50,222 nt of DNA from Pseudoalteromonas sp. XI10 (GTDB taxonomy: Bacteria > Pseudomonadota > Gammaproteobacteria > Enterobacterales > Alteromonadaceae), in NCBI RefSeq assembly GCF_001469895.1, contig NZ_LOPY01000043.1:1-50222 (forward strand), given 5' to 3'. Positions 1 through 9,194 of this stretch are shown piece by piece (position 1 is the first letter of the stretch; each line of letters starts with the position of its first letter). The notes under the pieces were generated by a model. It was not told where the DNA came from, did not search any database, and was given only the letters and a program-made list of their open reading frames with translations. A program made the translations under genes and the position numbers.

Positions 1-24
1 CAAAACTATCAAATTATTCTTTGT

Positions 25-99
25 TGGGATATCGCCAAGCGGTAAGGCAGCAGGTTTTGATCCTGCCATTCCCAGGTTCAAATCCTGGTATCCCAGCCA
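25..99 (+). tRNA. tRNA-Gln (anticodon TTG)
   Basis: This is a complete 75-nt cloverleaf with an encoded CCA end. The anticodon stem is GCAGG/CCTGC (50-54 and 62-66) around the loop TTTTGAT, with TTG at 57-59. The T arm carries GGTTCAAATCC. It is identical to the copy at 289-363. It is the first of three tRNAs in tandem, and the transcript probably starts left of the window. In E. coli the homologous Gln/Leu/Met tRNA cluster also lies close to ubiF-miaB. Confidence 0.97.
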
Positions 100-165
100 C
101 TTTCTCTACCAAGAGAGTGAATAAGAAAACTCAAGCTAAGAGTTTAAATTTGCAGACCCTTTGAT

Positions 166-250
<85 letters not shown>

Positions 251-288
251 TGTTCTTAAGTAGAACTAAAACTCTTCAAGTTTAGCGT

Positions 289-363
289 TGGGATATCGCC
301 AAGCGGTAAGGCAGCAGGTTTTGATCCTGCCATTCCCAGGTTCAAATCCTGGTATCCCAGCCA
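289..363 (+). tRNA. tRNA-Gln (anticodon TTG), second copy
   Basis: This gene is base-for-base identical to the tRNA-Gln at 25-99, including the encoded CCA. It is the last tRNA of the visible cluster. A heptanucleotide tandem repeat begins about 15 nt beyond its 3' end. Confidence 0.97.
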
Positions 364-377
364 ACTACTTACTTCCC

Positions 378-437
378 TTTCAAGTTTCAAGTTTCAAGTT
401 TCAAGTTTCAAGTTTCAAGTTTCAAGTTTCAAGTTTC
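378..437. repeat. heptanucleotide tandem repeat (TTTCAAG)n
   Basis: Eight full head-to-tail copies of TTTCAAG and a four-base partial copy, with no visible mismatch, lie between the last tRNA and the terminator shared with ubiF. The array is noncoding: the open frame across it starts inside the tRNA. Perfect short arrays of this kind are prone to copy-number change by slippage. No function can be read from the sequence. Confidence 0.9.
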
Positions 438-462
438 TCCAAAGTATATTTGGTATTAGCAC

Positions 463-495
463 AAAAAAAGCGGGCTAATTTTCATTACCCCGCTT
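463..495 (-). terminator. intrinsic terminator of ubiF (possibly bidirectional)
   Basis: The arms AAGCGGG (468-474) and CCCGCTT (489-495) form a stem. Read on the minus strand it is followed by a run of seven T (complement of 463-469). It lies about 30 nt beyond the ubiF stop codon. On the plus strand it is followed by CTTTGTCTTTT, so it may also end the tRNA transcript. Confidence 0.8.
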
Positions 496-525
496 CTTTG
501 TCTTTTGACGATTAATTTTTTACGA

Positions 526-1695
526 TTAACTTAATGTCCCGCTAATCGCATATTTTAAAACCCAGTTCTTTGCAGGGCCTGTGTTATTAGCAAGCTTTAA
601 AAACTTACTGCGCACCCAGCTCAGTGATTTAATCTCGTTTGAAAAACCAAAATAACATGCATCCATCATGCTCATCATTAGCAAATTAGCGTGGCGGCGT
701 TTTTTCTCGTAGCGTTTTAATAACGCTTGCTGACCAACATCAGGTTGATCTGCCAAAATATCTGCCAGTGCTACAACATCTTGAAACCCTAGGTTCACAC
801 CTTGCCCAGCAAGCGGGTTAATTGTGTGCGCCGAATCACCCACCAAAACTAAACGTCCGTGCGAATAATCATTGGCATGTTGGCGTGCAAGTGGAAAAAC
901 AGCATGCTCAAGTAATTCAAAGTCACCCGGTAGTTCAGGAAAATGGTCAATGAGTTTTGCTTTAAGTTGCTCATTCGACAACTTTTGCCACTGCTTTAAA
1001 ACCCCTGCATCGTGATAACAAATTAAATTAGCATAAGGGGCCTGCATCGGTAAAAACGCCACAGGCCCGGTTGGCGTAAATTGTTGCCACGTTTTTACCT
1101 GCTGTGGGGCATCTAATTTGATTAACACGCCCATGCAATGCTGGCCATATTGCCAACCCGTTACACCTAAACCAGCTTTAGTTCGCAATTGTGACTGTCC
1201 ACCATCTGCAGCAACAACTAAGTCGGCGGTATATTGAGTATCGCCATAATGTAAGGTGATTGAATCAGTCGTTTGAGTAATATCCGTGATGGCAGATAAC
1301 TGCTCTATCACTTCGATGTTGTACTTGTCGAATTGCTGCCAGAGACTTGCTTGAATTAAATTATTTTCGATTAAATGACCTAAATGCGTTTCGCCAATCT
1401 CATGGCAATCAAACAATAAATTCTCGCCTTGCTGCTGGTAAGCCTCTAGTTGTTGATAAGGCGCGATACGATTTTGCCTTAGTAACGGCATTGCACCGAG
1501 ATCATCTAGTAAGTTCTCTGAAAAACGATTAATAGCCGAAATGCGAATATCTACCTTATCTGAGCTTAAAATGTGATCAGCATCGATAAGGTGCTTTTCA
1601 ATAACGGTGACATCCCTCCCCTGCTTGGCCAGTTTTACAGCAGTAGCAGCACCTACCATGCCGCCACCGACAACAATTACCTTATTTTTATTCAT
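526..1695 (-). CDS. ubiF: UbiF, 2-octaprenyl-3-methyl-6-methoxy-1,4-benzoquinol hydroxylase
   Basis: This is an FAD-dependent aromatic hydroxylase of the UbiH/UbiF family, adding the C6 hydroxyl group in ubiquinone biosynthesis. The 389 aa match the usual length. It has an N-terminal dinucleotide-binding motif VVGGGMVGAA (residues about 8-17), the middle DG motif (VVAADGGQSQLR) and the C-terminal flavin motif GDSAHTINPLAGQGVNLG. Stretches such as WQQFTPTGPVAFLP closely resemble E. coli UbiF as I recall it, which favours UbiF over UbiH or VisC. It is divergent from miaB, as in E. coli. The ATG at 1695 is immediately upstream of the flavin motif, as expected. Confidence 0.93.
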   Translation of the reverse strand: MNKNKVIVVGGGMVGAATAVKLAKQGRDVTVIEKHLIDADHILSSDKVDIRISAINRFSENLLDDLGAMPLLRQNRIAPYQQLEAYQQQGENLLFDCHEIGETHLGHLIENNLIQASLWQQFDKYNIEVIEQLSAITDITQTTDSITLHYGDTQYTADLVVAADGGQSQLRTKAGLGVTGWQYGQHCMGVLIKLDAPQQVKTWQQFTPTGPVAFLPMQAPYANLICYHDAGVLKQWQKLSNEQLKAKLIDHFPELPGDFELLEHAVFPLARQHANDYSHGRLVLVGDSAHTINPLAGQGVNLGFQDVVALADILADQPDVGQQALLKRYEKKRRHANLLMMSMMDACYFGFSNEIKSLSWVRSKFLKLANNTGPAKNWVLKYAISGTLS

Positions 1696-1833
1696 TTAAT
1701 ATTCGCTCATTTGGCTATTTAAATACGGGATAAATTGTAACGTAATTCAATATTGTGTGTCAGTGCATTTACCGCTTATGAATTTCAAAACAGTGACTTG
1801 TTTGATTTCACACCACAAAGATAAAATCTATAC

Positions 1834-1862
1834 TTGGATCTGTGCGGGTATCCAGCTAAAAT
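1834..1862 (+). promoter_or_regulatory. probable sigma70 promoter of miaB
   Basis: A -35-like TTGGAT (1834-1839) is separated by exactly 17 nt from a -10-like TAAAAT (1857-1862). Transcription would start near 1869, giving a leader of about 85 nt before the miaB ATG. This is a consensus match by eye only. Confidence 0.5.
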
Positions 1863-1871
1863 ACGCGTCCT

Positions 1872-1921
1872 TTAAGTCGGCATACTTGCCACTTAATCCT
1901 GTTTCTAACACATTTTTGTGT
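1872..1921 (+). promoter_or_regulatory. two hairpins in the miaB leader
   Basis: Hairpin 1 pairs TTAAGT-GGCA with TGCC-ACTTAA (1872-1896), with one bulged C at 1878 and a TACT loop. Hairpin 2 pairs ACACA (1908-1912) with TGTGT (1917-1921) around TTTT. Neither is followed by a T run, so they do not look like terminators. Hairpin 1 would start within a few bases of the predicted 5' end of the miaB transcript and could affect its stability. Confidence 0.45.
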
Positions 1922-1953
1922 CACTACCGAATTGAAAACGAGGCTATATTTCA

Positions 1954-3399
1954 ATGAGTAAAAAGCTGCATATTAAAACCTGGGGTTGTCAGATGAACGA
2001 GTACGACTCTCAGAAAATGGCTGATCTACTAGATGCGACTAACGGCTATCAGTTAACTGAAGAAGCTGAAGACGCTGACGTGATCTTACTCAATACCTGT
2101 TCAATCCGTGAAAAGGCACAAGAGAAAGTATTCCATCAGCTTGGCCGTTGGAAACTATTAAAAGACGACAAACCAGAGTTAATCATTGGTGTTGGTGGCT
2201 GTGTTGCATCGCAAGAAGGTGACTCAATCCGTCAACGTGCACCGTTTGTTGATGTAATCTTTGGCCCGCAAACATTACACCGCTTACCTGAAATGATTAA
2301 GCAAGTGCAAAGTGGCGACAGCAGCTCGGTAGTTGACGTTTCATTCCCTGAGATTGAAAAGTTCGACCGTTTACCAGAGCCAAAAGCGGAAGGCCCTACT
2401 GCGTTTGTATCAATTATGGAAGGTTGTTCTAAATACTGTACATTCTGCGTAGTTCCTTATACGCGTGGTGAAGAAGTAAGCCGTCCACTTGATGACGTAT
2501 TACTTGAAGTTGCCCAACTTGCAGAGCAAGGTGTTCGCGAAGTAAACCTACTTGGTCAAAACGTAAATGCGTATCGCGGTGAAACTCACGACGGTGAAAT
2601 TTGTTACTTCTCTGACCTACTACGTTATGTCGCTGCGATTGACGGTATTGACCGTATTCGTTACACCACATCGCACCCTGTAGAATTTACGCCAGATATC
2701 ATTGATGCGTATGCAGACGTACCTGAGCTTGTTGATCACCTACACTTACCAGTGCAAAGTGGTTCAGACCGTGTTCTTAACCTTATGAAACGTGGTCACA
2801 CTGCACTCGAGTACAAATCTACGATTCGTAAGTTACGTAAAATTCGCCCTAACCTAAGCATGTCTTCAGACTTCATCATTGGTTTCCCTGGCGAAAGTAA
2901 AGCGGACTTTGAAGCAACTATGAACCTTATCAATGATATTGGCTTTGATATGAGCTTTAGCTTCATCTACAGTGCGCGCCCTGGTACGCCTGCTGCTGAT
3001 TTACCAGATGACGTAACAGAGCAAGAGAAAAAAGAACGTTTATACATTCTGCAAAACCGTATCACGCAAATGGCTCAGCAAATCAGCCGCCAAATGTTTG
3101 ATACCGAACAGCGTATCCTAGTTGAAGGTCCTTCTAAGAAGAACCCAATGGAATTACGTGGCCGTACTGAGAACAACCGAGTGGTTAACTTTGAAGGCCC
3201 TCACTCAGTGATCGGTCAATTCGTTGATGTACGTATTACAGAAGCATTGCCAAACTCTTTACGTGGTGAGTTAATTCGTACAGAATCAGAAATGAACTTA
3301 CGCCGTGATGTGGCACCTTCAGCTATTTTAAATAAAGCTGCTGAAGCTGAGGCTGCTACGGCCCCTAACGAAATTGGCGTTGCTACTTTCGTACCTTAG
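1954..3399 (+). CDS. miaB: MiaB, tRNA-2-methylthio-N6-isopentenyladenosine synthase
   Basis: This radical-SAM methylthiotransferase converts i6A37 to ms2i6A37 in tRNAs reading UNN codons. The 481 aa fit the family. The N-terminal MTTase domain has cluster cysteines C12, C49 and C83 ([22 protein letters not shown]). The radical-SAM motif CSKYCTFC places C158, C162 and C165. A C-terminal TRAM domain lies at about residues 375-440. The ATG at 1954 follows a GAGG-like ribosome site near 1940. It is the first gene of the miaB-ybeZ-ybeY-ybeX-lnt cluster conserved in Gammaproteobacteria. A leucine tRNA of the UNN-adjacent type lies nearby, but I infer no functional link from that. Confidence 0.97.
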   Translation: MSKKLHIKTWGCQMNEYDSQKMADLLDATNGYQLTEEAEDADVILLNTCSIREKAQEKVFHQLGRWKLLKDDKPELIIGVGGCVASQEGDSIRQRAPFVDVIFGPQTLHRLPEMIKQVQSGDSSSVVDVSFPEIEKFDRLPEPKAEGPTAFVSIMEGCSKYCTFCVVPYTRGEEVSRPLDDVLLEVAQLAEQGVREVNLLGQNVNAYRGETHDGEICYFSDLLRYVAAIDGIDRIRYTTSHPVEFTPDIIDAYADVPELVDHLHLPVQSGSDRVLNLMKRGHTALEYKSTIRKLRKIRPNLSMSSDFIIGFPGESKADFEATMNLINDIGFDMSFSFIYSARPGTPAADLPDDVTEQEKKERLYILQNRITQMAQQISRQMFDTEQRILVEGPSKKNPMELRGRTENNRVVNFEGPHSVIGQFVDVRITEALPNSLRGELIRTESEMNLRRDVAPSAILNKAAEAEAATAPNEIGVATFVP

Positions 3400-3448
3400 G
3401 GTGACACTTGGTGCAGGCACAGCCTGCACCCATCAATAGGAAGCAATT

Positions 3449-4501
3449 TTGAGTAATCAGTTAAAAACATTAGAGATTTATTTAGAACCCGCCGACAACA
3501 AACGCCTTTCATCTTTATGTGGTCCGTTTGACGAAAACATTAAGCAAATTGAACGCCGCCTTGGTGTTGAGATTGCACACCGTGATAATTTCTTCAGAGT
3601 AACCGGTAAACTGCACCTTGCAGCTGCGGCTGTTGAGATACTAAAAAACCTCTATATTGAAACTCAACCTATTCGCGGCCTGATTGGCGAGATTGAACCT
3701 GAAGCCGTACATTTGGCAATTAGCGAATCAAATGCGCTAGAGCAAGATGAAAACCCAGGTGTATATGGCAAAGACATGGTGATTAAAACTCGCCGTGGCG
3801 TTATTAAACCGCGCAATGATAATCAAGGCGTGTATGTTGCAAATATTTTGCACCACGATATTACCTTTGGTATTGGCCCAGCCGGTACAGGTAAAACTTA
3901 TTTAGCGGTTGCTGCAGCTGTTGATGCCTTAGAGCGTCAAGAAATCCGCCGTATTCTACTCACCCGTCCAGCAGTTGAAGCTGGTGAAAAACTAGGCTTT
4001 TTACCGGGTGACTTAAGCCAAAAAATCGACCCGTATTTACGCCCTTTATACGATGCATTATTTGAAATGCTGGGTTTTGAACGAGTTGAAAAACTGATTG
4101 AGAAAAACGTGATTGAAGTTGCGCCCCTTGCTTACATGCGTGGTCGTACGCTAAATGACGCGTTTATTATTCTCGATGAAAGCCAAAACACCACGGCAGA
4201 ACAAATGAAAATGTTCTTAACCCGTATTGGTTTTAATTCAAAAGCGGTGATTACAGGCGATATTACACAAGTCGATTTACCTCGTGGTGCCCGCTCAGGC
4301 CTACGTCATGCCATCGAAGTATTAAACGGTGTCGATGAAATTAGCTTTAACTTCTTCCAATCACACGATGTGGTTCGCCACCCGGTTGTTGCTCGTATCG
4401 TTGAAGCTTATGAGCGAAACGATGAAGCAGAACGTTTAAAACGTGCAGAGAAGCAACGTGCGAAAGAAGCACAAGCAAACCAACAAGAAGCAAACTCGTG
4501 A
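3449..4501 (+). CDS. ybeZ: PhoH-like ATPase (YbeZ)
   Basis: This is a PhoH-family P-loop ATPase of 350 aa. The N-terminal region (about 1-110) is KH-like. The Walker A motif GPAGTGKT is near residue 145, and a Walker B-like IILDESQN is near 240. Family members are linked to YbeY and to RNA and ribosome metabolism; the biochemical role is not fully settled. The start is a TTG at 3449, supported by AGGAAG at 3438-3443 at good spacing; no nearby ATG fits. Its TGA overlaps the GTG of ybeY by 4 nt, suggesting coupling. Confidence 0.93.
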   Translation: MSNQLKTLEIYLEPADNKRLSSLCGPFDENIKQIERRLGVEIAHRDNFFRVTGKLHLAAAAVEILKNLYIETQPIRGLIGEIEPEAVHLAISESNALEQDENPGVYGKDMVIKTRRGVIKPRNDNQGVYVANILHHDITFGIGPAGTGKTYLAVAAAVDALERQEIRRILLTRPAVEAGEKLGFLPGDLSQKIDPYLRPLYDALFEMLGFERVEKLIEKNVIEVAPLAYMRGRTLNDAFIILDESQNTTAEQMKMFLTRIGFNSKAVITGDITQVDLPRGARSGLRHAIEVLNGVDEISFNFFQSHDVVRHPVVARIVEAYERNDEAERLKRAEKQRAKEAQANQQEANS

Positions 4502-4953
4502 CCGAATTAGATTTACAAATAGCCTGTGAGTTTGACGACTTACCAAGCTTTGAACAATTCCAGCTATGGGCTGACAAAGCCCTTAGCAACTACCGTGAAG
4601 ATGCAGAGCTGACTATAGTGATCAGCGATGAAGCACAAAGCCAGCAGCTCAACAATGATTACCGCGGCAAAGATAAACCGACTAATGTCTTATCTTTTCC
4701 ATTTGAAGCACCACCGGGCATTGAGTTACCTTTAGTAGGTGATTTAATCATTTGCCCGGCTATTGTTTTAGCCGAATCAATTGAGCAAGAAAAAACCTTT
4801 CACGACCATTTTGCCCATATGGTTATCCATGGATGCTTGCATTTACTTGGATTTGACCATATAAAGGACGAAGATGCACTTGAAATGGAAAGCATTGAAA
4901 AGCAATTACTTGCCGATCTGAACATCGCTGACCCATATCGAGACGATATTTAA
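4498..4953 (+). CDS. ybeY: YbeY endoribonuclease / rRNA maturation factor
   Basis: YbeY is a zinc-dependent single-strand endoribonuclease needed for 16S rRNA 3'-end maturation and ribosome quality control. The diagnostic metal motif appears as [11 protein letters not shown] near residue 110 (three His ligands). The 151 aa match the family length. It starts with GTG at 4498, overlapping the phoH-like stop by 4 nt. The substrate-positioning stretch NVLSFPFE is also present. Confidence 0.95.
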   Translation: MTELDLQIACEFDDLPSFEQFQLWADKALSNYREDAELTIVISDEAQSQQLNNDYRGKDKPTNVLSFPFEAPPGIELPLVGDLIICPAIVLAESIEQEKTFHDHFAHMVIHGCLHLLGFDHIKDEDALEMESIEKQLLADLNIADPYRDDI

Positions 4954-4975
4954 ATTAACGGAGCAATTAGACGCA

Positions 4976-5860
4976 ATGAGCGACGACAACTCGCAAACTA
5001 GCCAGGGTTCTTCTGGCAAAACGTGGCTGGGCCGCATAGCCCAAATGTTGCAAGGGGAACCCCAGAATAGAGAAGAGCTGGTAGAAGTAATTGCCGATGC
5101 GCAAGAACGCGACCTTATCGACCCTGAAACCAAAGATATGATTGAAGGGGTGCTGGGTGTATCAGAGCTGAAAGTGCGGGACATCATGATCCCACGCTCG
5201 CAAATGGTAACCTTAGAGGTTGATACACCATTAGAAGAGCTATTACCTATGATGGTTGATTCAACACATTCACGCTTTCCTGTGGTATGTGAAGACAAAG
5301 ACCATGTTGAAGGTATTTTATTAGCAAAAGATTTATTACCACTGATCATCAACAAAGATGAGCAACTGCCTTCTTTACGTGAATATTTGCGTCCTGCAGT
5401 TGTAGTGCCTGAAAGTAAACGTGTAGACACTCTGCTTAATGAGTTCCGTCAACAACGTTACCACATGGCGATTGTTATTGATGAGTATGGTGGTGTGTCT
5501 GGTCTTGTCACTATTGAAGATATCCTAGAAATCATCGTTGGTGAAATCGAAGACGAACACGATGAAAGTGAAGACCTACAAGATATTCGCCAAGTTGCAA
5601 AGCACGTTTACGCTGTGCAAGCGCTGACTGAAGTTGATGACTTTAATGAATATTTTAAAACCGGTTACAGCACCTCAGATGCTGACACCATAGGTGGTAT
5701 TGTTTTACATGCATTTGGCCATATGCCAAGCCGTGGTGAAACAATCGAGGTAGAAGGCTTACAATTTAAAGTCACTAACGCAGATAACCGCCGTATCTTA
5801 CAATTGCAAGTCACCATTCCAAAGGCTGATGATAACGACAGTGAAGAAACTGCTAACTAA
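4976..5860 (+). CDS. corC: CorC/YbeX, CBS-pair transporter-associated protein
   Basis: This is a cytosolic HlyC/CorC-family protein of 294 aa. Two CBS repeats span about residues 65-185 ([12 protein letters not shown] and the stretch around [17 protein letters not shown]). A C-terminal CorC_HlyC domain ([18 protein letters not shown]) lies at about 205-285. The family is associated with Mg/Co efflux, and in this operon (YbeX) also with ribosome metabolism. The exact role cannot be read here. The ATG at 4976 has GGAG at 4960-4963 at a rather long spacing of 12 nt. Its 3' end overlaps lnt. Confidence 0.93.
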   Translation: MSDDNSQTSQGSSGKTWLGRIAQMLQGEPQNREELVEVIADAQERDLIDPETKDMIEGVLGVSELKVRDIMIPRSQMVTLEVDTPLEELLPMMVDSTHSRFPVVCEDKDHVEGILLAKDLLPLIINKDEQLPSLREYLRPAVVVPESKRVDTLLNEFRQQRYHMAIVIDEYGGVSGLVTIEDILEIIVGEIEDEHDESEDLQDIRQVAKHVYAVQALTEVDDFNEYFKTGYSTSDADTIGGIVLHAFGHMPSRGETIEVEGLQFKVTNADNRRILQLQVTIPKADDNDSEETAN

Positions 5861-7394
5861 CCTAAGTCACCTTGCAAAAGATAAAAAAGCCTGGCTCGCA
5901 CTTGTTGCGGGCCTCTTTTTAACCTTAAGTTACGCCCCCTATAACCTATGGTTTATAACTTTTCTTTCCCTTGGTGCTCTACTCTACTGCATTAACCCTC
6001 TCGCAAACGGTAAATTAGCCGCTAAACAAAGTGCTAAATATGGCTTTATATTTGGTTTAGGTTGGTTTGGTGCAGGTATAAGCTGGGTGCATGTATCAAT
6101 AGCGACCTTTGGTGGCATGCCATTAATCGCATCACTTTCGTTAATGGTACTGCTTTGTGCTTATTTAGCCCTTTATCCTGCATTAGCTACTTGGCTAGCA
6201 ACACGCCTTGCTACAGGCCCATACAGCTTTATATGTTGGTTACTCGCCGCTATCGCAACCACAGAATACTTACGTGGCACATTGCTAACGGGCTTTCCGT
6301 GGCTGAGCTTTGGTTACACGCAAACAGACAGCCCACTTAATTTTTTAGCCCCAGTGATTGGTGAGTTTGGGATCACGCTTGTATGTATGTTAATTGCGTT
6401 TGCTTTATATCGCCTAGCAAATAAAGATGGTAAACCTCTTATCGCCTCTGTAGCCCTATTAGCTGGCTTATATACGATTGCAAGCAGCAGCCAGCTACAC
6501 TACCAAGACAAAACCATTAAAACTGTACTGGTGCAGGGCAATATTAAACAGCATCTTCGCTTTGAGCCGTCTGAGTTTTGGGCGACTATGAGCAAATACC
6601 AAGATATGACTCGCCTGCATTGGGATGCTGATTTAATTGTTTGGCCAGAAGCTGCAGTGCCTGAGCTTGAAGCATTATCAACCGAGTATTTAACAGGCCT
6701 TGATAGTGCCGCAACGTTTAATGACACCGCGCTTATTACTGGTATCGTTGATTACCAATACGACACGCGTAACATTTTTAATACCTTAATAGTGCTTGGT
6801 AAAAAAGAACACAATGACAGTGAAGGCCACTATCAATATTTAGGTAAAAACCGCTATCAAAAGCATCAGTTATTACCTATTGGTGAGTTTGTTCCGTTTC
6901 AGGACTTCTTGCGCCCAATTGCGCCACTGTTTGATTTACCTATGTCATCTTTCACTCGTGGCGATGAAGTGCAAAACAATTTACGCGCTAATGGCTTAAA
7001 TATTTTACCGGCTATTTGCTATGAAATTGCCTTTTCTGAGTTGGTTCGTGGTAATTATCGCAGTGACTCTGACATTTTATTCACGGTGAGTAACGATGCA
7101 TGGTTTGGTGACTCCCATGGCCCGCACCAACATATGCAATTAGCGCGTATGCGCGCCTTAGAGTTACAGCGCCCACTAATTCGTGTTACTAATAATGGTA
7201 TTAGCGCCGTTTACGACCCTATCGCTAAATCACAATTAGCTATGCCACAATTTAAAGCTGATGTACTTGAGGCCAATATCACTTTAATTAAAGGCGATAG
7301 TATCTATAGCCAATACGGCAATTGGCCAGTATGGGCGGTAGTGATATTACTCGGTACTGTTGGTGTGCTTATTAGGATTAAAAATAACAAATAA
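5829..7394 (+). CDS. lnt: Lnt, apolipoprotein N-acyltransferase
   Basis: Lnt is an inner-membrane enzyme adding the third acyl chain to lipoproteins at the periplasmic face. The 521 aa begin with a multi-helix membrane region (about residues 20-225) followed by a nitrilase-like domain. The catalytic triad is visible as E274 (VWPEAAVPE), K345 (RYQKHQLLP) and C397 (PAICYEIAF), matching E267/K335/C387 of E. coli. A last helix lies near residue 500. The ATG at 5829 overlaps corC by 32 nt; a GTG at 5841 is an alternative. Neither has a strong ribosome site, so translation is probably coupled to corC. A perfect hairpin follows at 7409-7437. Confidence 0.95.
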   Translation: MITTVKKLLTNLSHLAKDKKAWLALVAGLFLTLSYAPYNLWFITFLSLGALLYCINPLANGKLAAKQSAKYGFIFGLGWFGAGISWVHVSIATFGGMPLIASLSLMVLLCAYLALYPALATWLATRLATGPYSFICWLLAAIATTEYLRGTLLTGFPWLSFGYTQTDSPLNFLAPVIGEFGITLVCMLIAFALYRLANKDGKPLIASVALLAGLYTIASSSQLHYQDKTIKTVLVQGNIKQHLRFEPSEFWATMSKYQDMTRLHWDADLIVWPEAAVPELEALSTEYLTGLDSAATFNDTALITGIVDYQYDTRNIFNTLIVLGKKEHNDSEGHYQYLGKNRYQKHQLLPIGEFVPFQDFLRPIAPLFDLPMSSFTRGDEVQNNLRANGLNILPAICYEIAFSELVRGNYRSDSDILFTVSNDAWFGDSHGPHQHMQLARMRALELQRPLIRVTNNGISAVYDPIAKSQLAMPQFKADVLEANITLIKGDSIYSQYGNWPVWAVVILLGTVGVLIRIKNNK

Positions 7395-7408
7395 AAGTTT
7401 AGACGACA

Positions 7409-7437
7409 GTTAAAGAGTGGTAACTCCACTCTTTAAC
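7409..7437. terminator. perfect 12-bp hairpin between convergent genes
   Basis: GTTAAAGAGTGG (7409-7420) pairs perfectly with CCACTCTTTAAC (7426-7437) around a TAACT loop. It lies between lnt and the convergent gene ending at 7446. There is no long T tract on either side, so it is a probable but weak bidirectional terminator. Confidence 0.65.
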
Positions 7438-7445
7438 TTATAACG

Positions 7446-8360
7446 CTAGCATTGATAAGTGTATATTTTTTTATTTCCCTTCGTTTTGGTTTTCACAACT
7501 CGGCAGCTAACTCCTCCGTCTAGTGAGCTGGAGTATCTTTCAAACTTGGCGTGTTCATTTCTTTCGCTCTCATTTTTATCTTCGCTCTTAGCATTTGCGA
7601 ATATAAAATCATGACCACTAATTTCGTCTTGCTTCAAAGGAATTGAGTTTTTAAATCCATCCCGCCCACCTAAAACATTAAATGACTTAATTACTGGGTT
7701 TAGTGTTACGCTAACAAAACCATTTAGGCTTTTAGCCAAATCATCACTATAAAAGTTTATACGAACATATAGCTTTAACTTATTCATATTCGGAAATTTA
7801 ATTGTTCCCTTAGTTGGTAATAATATTTTTGTTAAAGCTAATGTCTCACCCGCAAAATAAAAGTCATAAACATCATTTCTAAAATAACTGGCAAGCAAAA
7901 AGTCATAGGGACTTCCCTTGACTTCAATCACCTTTCCTATCGGGGAATTATCACTTGCATTGGAATTAGTATAATTAGGAGTCGATATATTACGTTGAGT
8001 ACTTTGCGCATCTTTAAGCATACTCTTTTCAGAAGCACGCGTTATTAAACGTACTAACTCTTTGCGATATTCATAGAGAAGGCCTAAATCAAAAACTTCA
8101 TCATTACTAAGCTCAGACAAAGAAACACTAACTACTGGCTCACCATAACGATCTTCAATGTAGTGAGTATCATATTTTAATGCTGTTTCATTAATCATAT
8201 CGACCACAATGACAGCTTTAGTATCAGAGTTAACGCTTAGCCTAGCAACCTTGTCTTTTTGACTTTGAGAGCAATTATTGCAGATTTCAACTTCTGCCTG
8301 ACCAAAAGCAGGCAAGGATATTCCCGAAAAAATAATAAACAATAATATAAGTTTGTACAT
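7446..8360 (-). CDS. exported protein of unknown function
   Basis: I do not recognise this 304-aa protein. A clear signal peptide (residues 1-21, ending AFGQA) predicts export to the periplasm or beyond. Just after it is a CNNC pair (EICNNCSQSQ), and another cysteine pair lies in the C-terminal part (VSCRVV and the final QC), so disulphides are possible. The rest looks globular, with no membrane segment and no familiar motif. The ATG at 8360 is preceded on its strand by AAAGGA. Gene and flanks look more AT-rich than the conserved genes on either side, and the gene interrupts an otherwise conserved block. Acquisition by transfer is possible but unproven. Confidence 0.75.
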   Translation of the reverse strand: MYKLILLFIIFSGISLPAFGQAEVEICNNCSQSQKDKVARLSVNSDTKAVIVVDMINETALKYDTHYIEDRYGEPVVSVSLSELSNDEVFDLGLLYEYRKELVRLITRASEKSMLKDAQSTQRNISTPNYTNSNASDNSPIGKVIEVKGSPYDFLLASYFRNDVYDFYFAGETLALTKILLPTKGTIKFPNMNKLKLYVRINFYSDDLAKSLNGFVSVTLNPVIKSFNVLGGRDGFKNSIPLKQDEISGHDFIFANAKSEDKNESERNEHAKFERYSSSLDGGVSCRVVKTKTKGNKKIYTYQC

Positions 8361-8717
8361 TCAAAAATCCTTTTATTAATGCAACTTTAAAATAACCAAA
8401 ATACAAGAAACAACCTAATTTTCTGAAGGTTTTCTATGGGCTATAGAAGTTCATTTTAAAAAATGAGATGAGGCTTTACTACTTCAATATAAATAAAATA
8501 CCCCAAAGGGGTACTATAGAACTTGTACAGAGACCTATCAATTTTGTCAACGCAAGATTAGCTAGTTATTACACTGCAACGTGCATTTTCGAAAAAGTAA
8601 ATTACTTTAAAAGTCTCAGCTACTTTACATTCAATAATGTTTGCATTGAGGTAAATCTGTTCAACTACATTTAGCAGGCAATTAAAAAAGGCTTCATGAT
8701 GAAGCCTTTTTAACATT
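8361..8717. other. AT-rich intergenic region
   Basis: No convincing gene lies here. A 68-codon plus-strand open frame at 8468-8674 has no ribosome site and an unconvincing composition. The left end should hold the promoter of the exported-protein gene. The right end holds the terminator of the FKBP gene at 8685-8711. I see nothing else. Confidence 0.6.
8685..8711 (-). terminator. intrinsic terminator of the lon-like/FKBP operon
   Basis: AAAAAGGCTTC (8685-8695) pairs with GAAGCCTTTTT (8701-8711) around ATGAT. It is 7 nt past the FKBP stop on the minus strand, with a T tract formed by the left-arm A run. It is symmetrical enough to work in both directions. Confidence 0.88.
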
Positions 8718-9194
8718 TTAAGATTCTATCTTTATCAGCTCTACATCAAATATAAGTAGCGAGCCTGCTGGAATGCTGCCGACGCGTTTACGGCCGTAAG
8801 CAAGCTGAGGCGGGATATAAAAGGTAAACTTATCCCCTTCGTTCATTAGCTGTAAGCCTTCGCTCCAACCCGCAATGACTTGATTTAAACCAAAGCTAAT
8901 TGGTGAGTTTCTTACCACTGAACTGTCAAAAACACTGCCATCCATAAGCGTGCCATGATAGTGAACCTTTACTTTACTGGTTGCACTTGGCTTTGTGTCA
9001 TTACCTGAACTTTGCTCAATTTTGTATTGCAGCCCAGATGCGGTTTCATGAACATCGTCAGCTTTACTATTATTCGCTAAAAAGTCCGCGGCGAGTTTTT
9101 CATTTTCAAGGGCTTGTAGCTTCGCCTTTTTACTGTTTTTAAAAATTAAAAAACAAAAAATACCAATGATCAGTAAAAGTATTAAATTAATCAT
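8718..9194 (-). CDS. FKBP-type peptidyl-prolyl cis-trans isomerase, membrane-anchored
   Basis: A single FKBP domain (about residues 70-156) carries the family signatures VKVHYHGTLMDGSVFDSS, VIAGWSEGLQ and IPPQLAYG. It is preceded by one hydrophobic N-terminal segment (residues 2-19), which should anchor it in the inner membrane with the domain probably periplasmic. The 158 aa are shorter than FkpA, which has a dimerisation domain. Its ATG overlaps the stop of the Lon-like protease by 4 nt, so the two are in one operon and probably translationally coupled. This suggests a joint role in protein quality control, which is inference. Confidence 0.9.
   Translation of the reverse strand: MINLILLLIIGIFCFLIFKNSKKAKLQALENEKLAADFLANNSKADDVHETASGLQYKIEQSSGNDTKPSATSKVKVHYHGTLMDGSVFDSSVVRNSPISFGLNQVIAGWSEGLQLMNEGDKFTFYIPPQLAYGRKRVGSIPAGSLLIFDVELIKIES

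Noticed and set aside
288..515. 75-codon plus-strand open frame
   Set aside because: It runs through tRNA-Gln and the heptanucleotide repeat and cannot be a real gene.
1757..1957. 66-codon open frame upstream of miaB
   Set aside because: It spans the predicted miaB promoter and leader hairpins and has no ribosome site or recognisable sequence.
8468..8674. 68-codon plus-strand open frame in the AT-rich gap
   Set aside because: No ribosome site, composition of random AT-rich DNA and no recognisable motif. It cannot be excluded completely.
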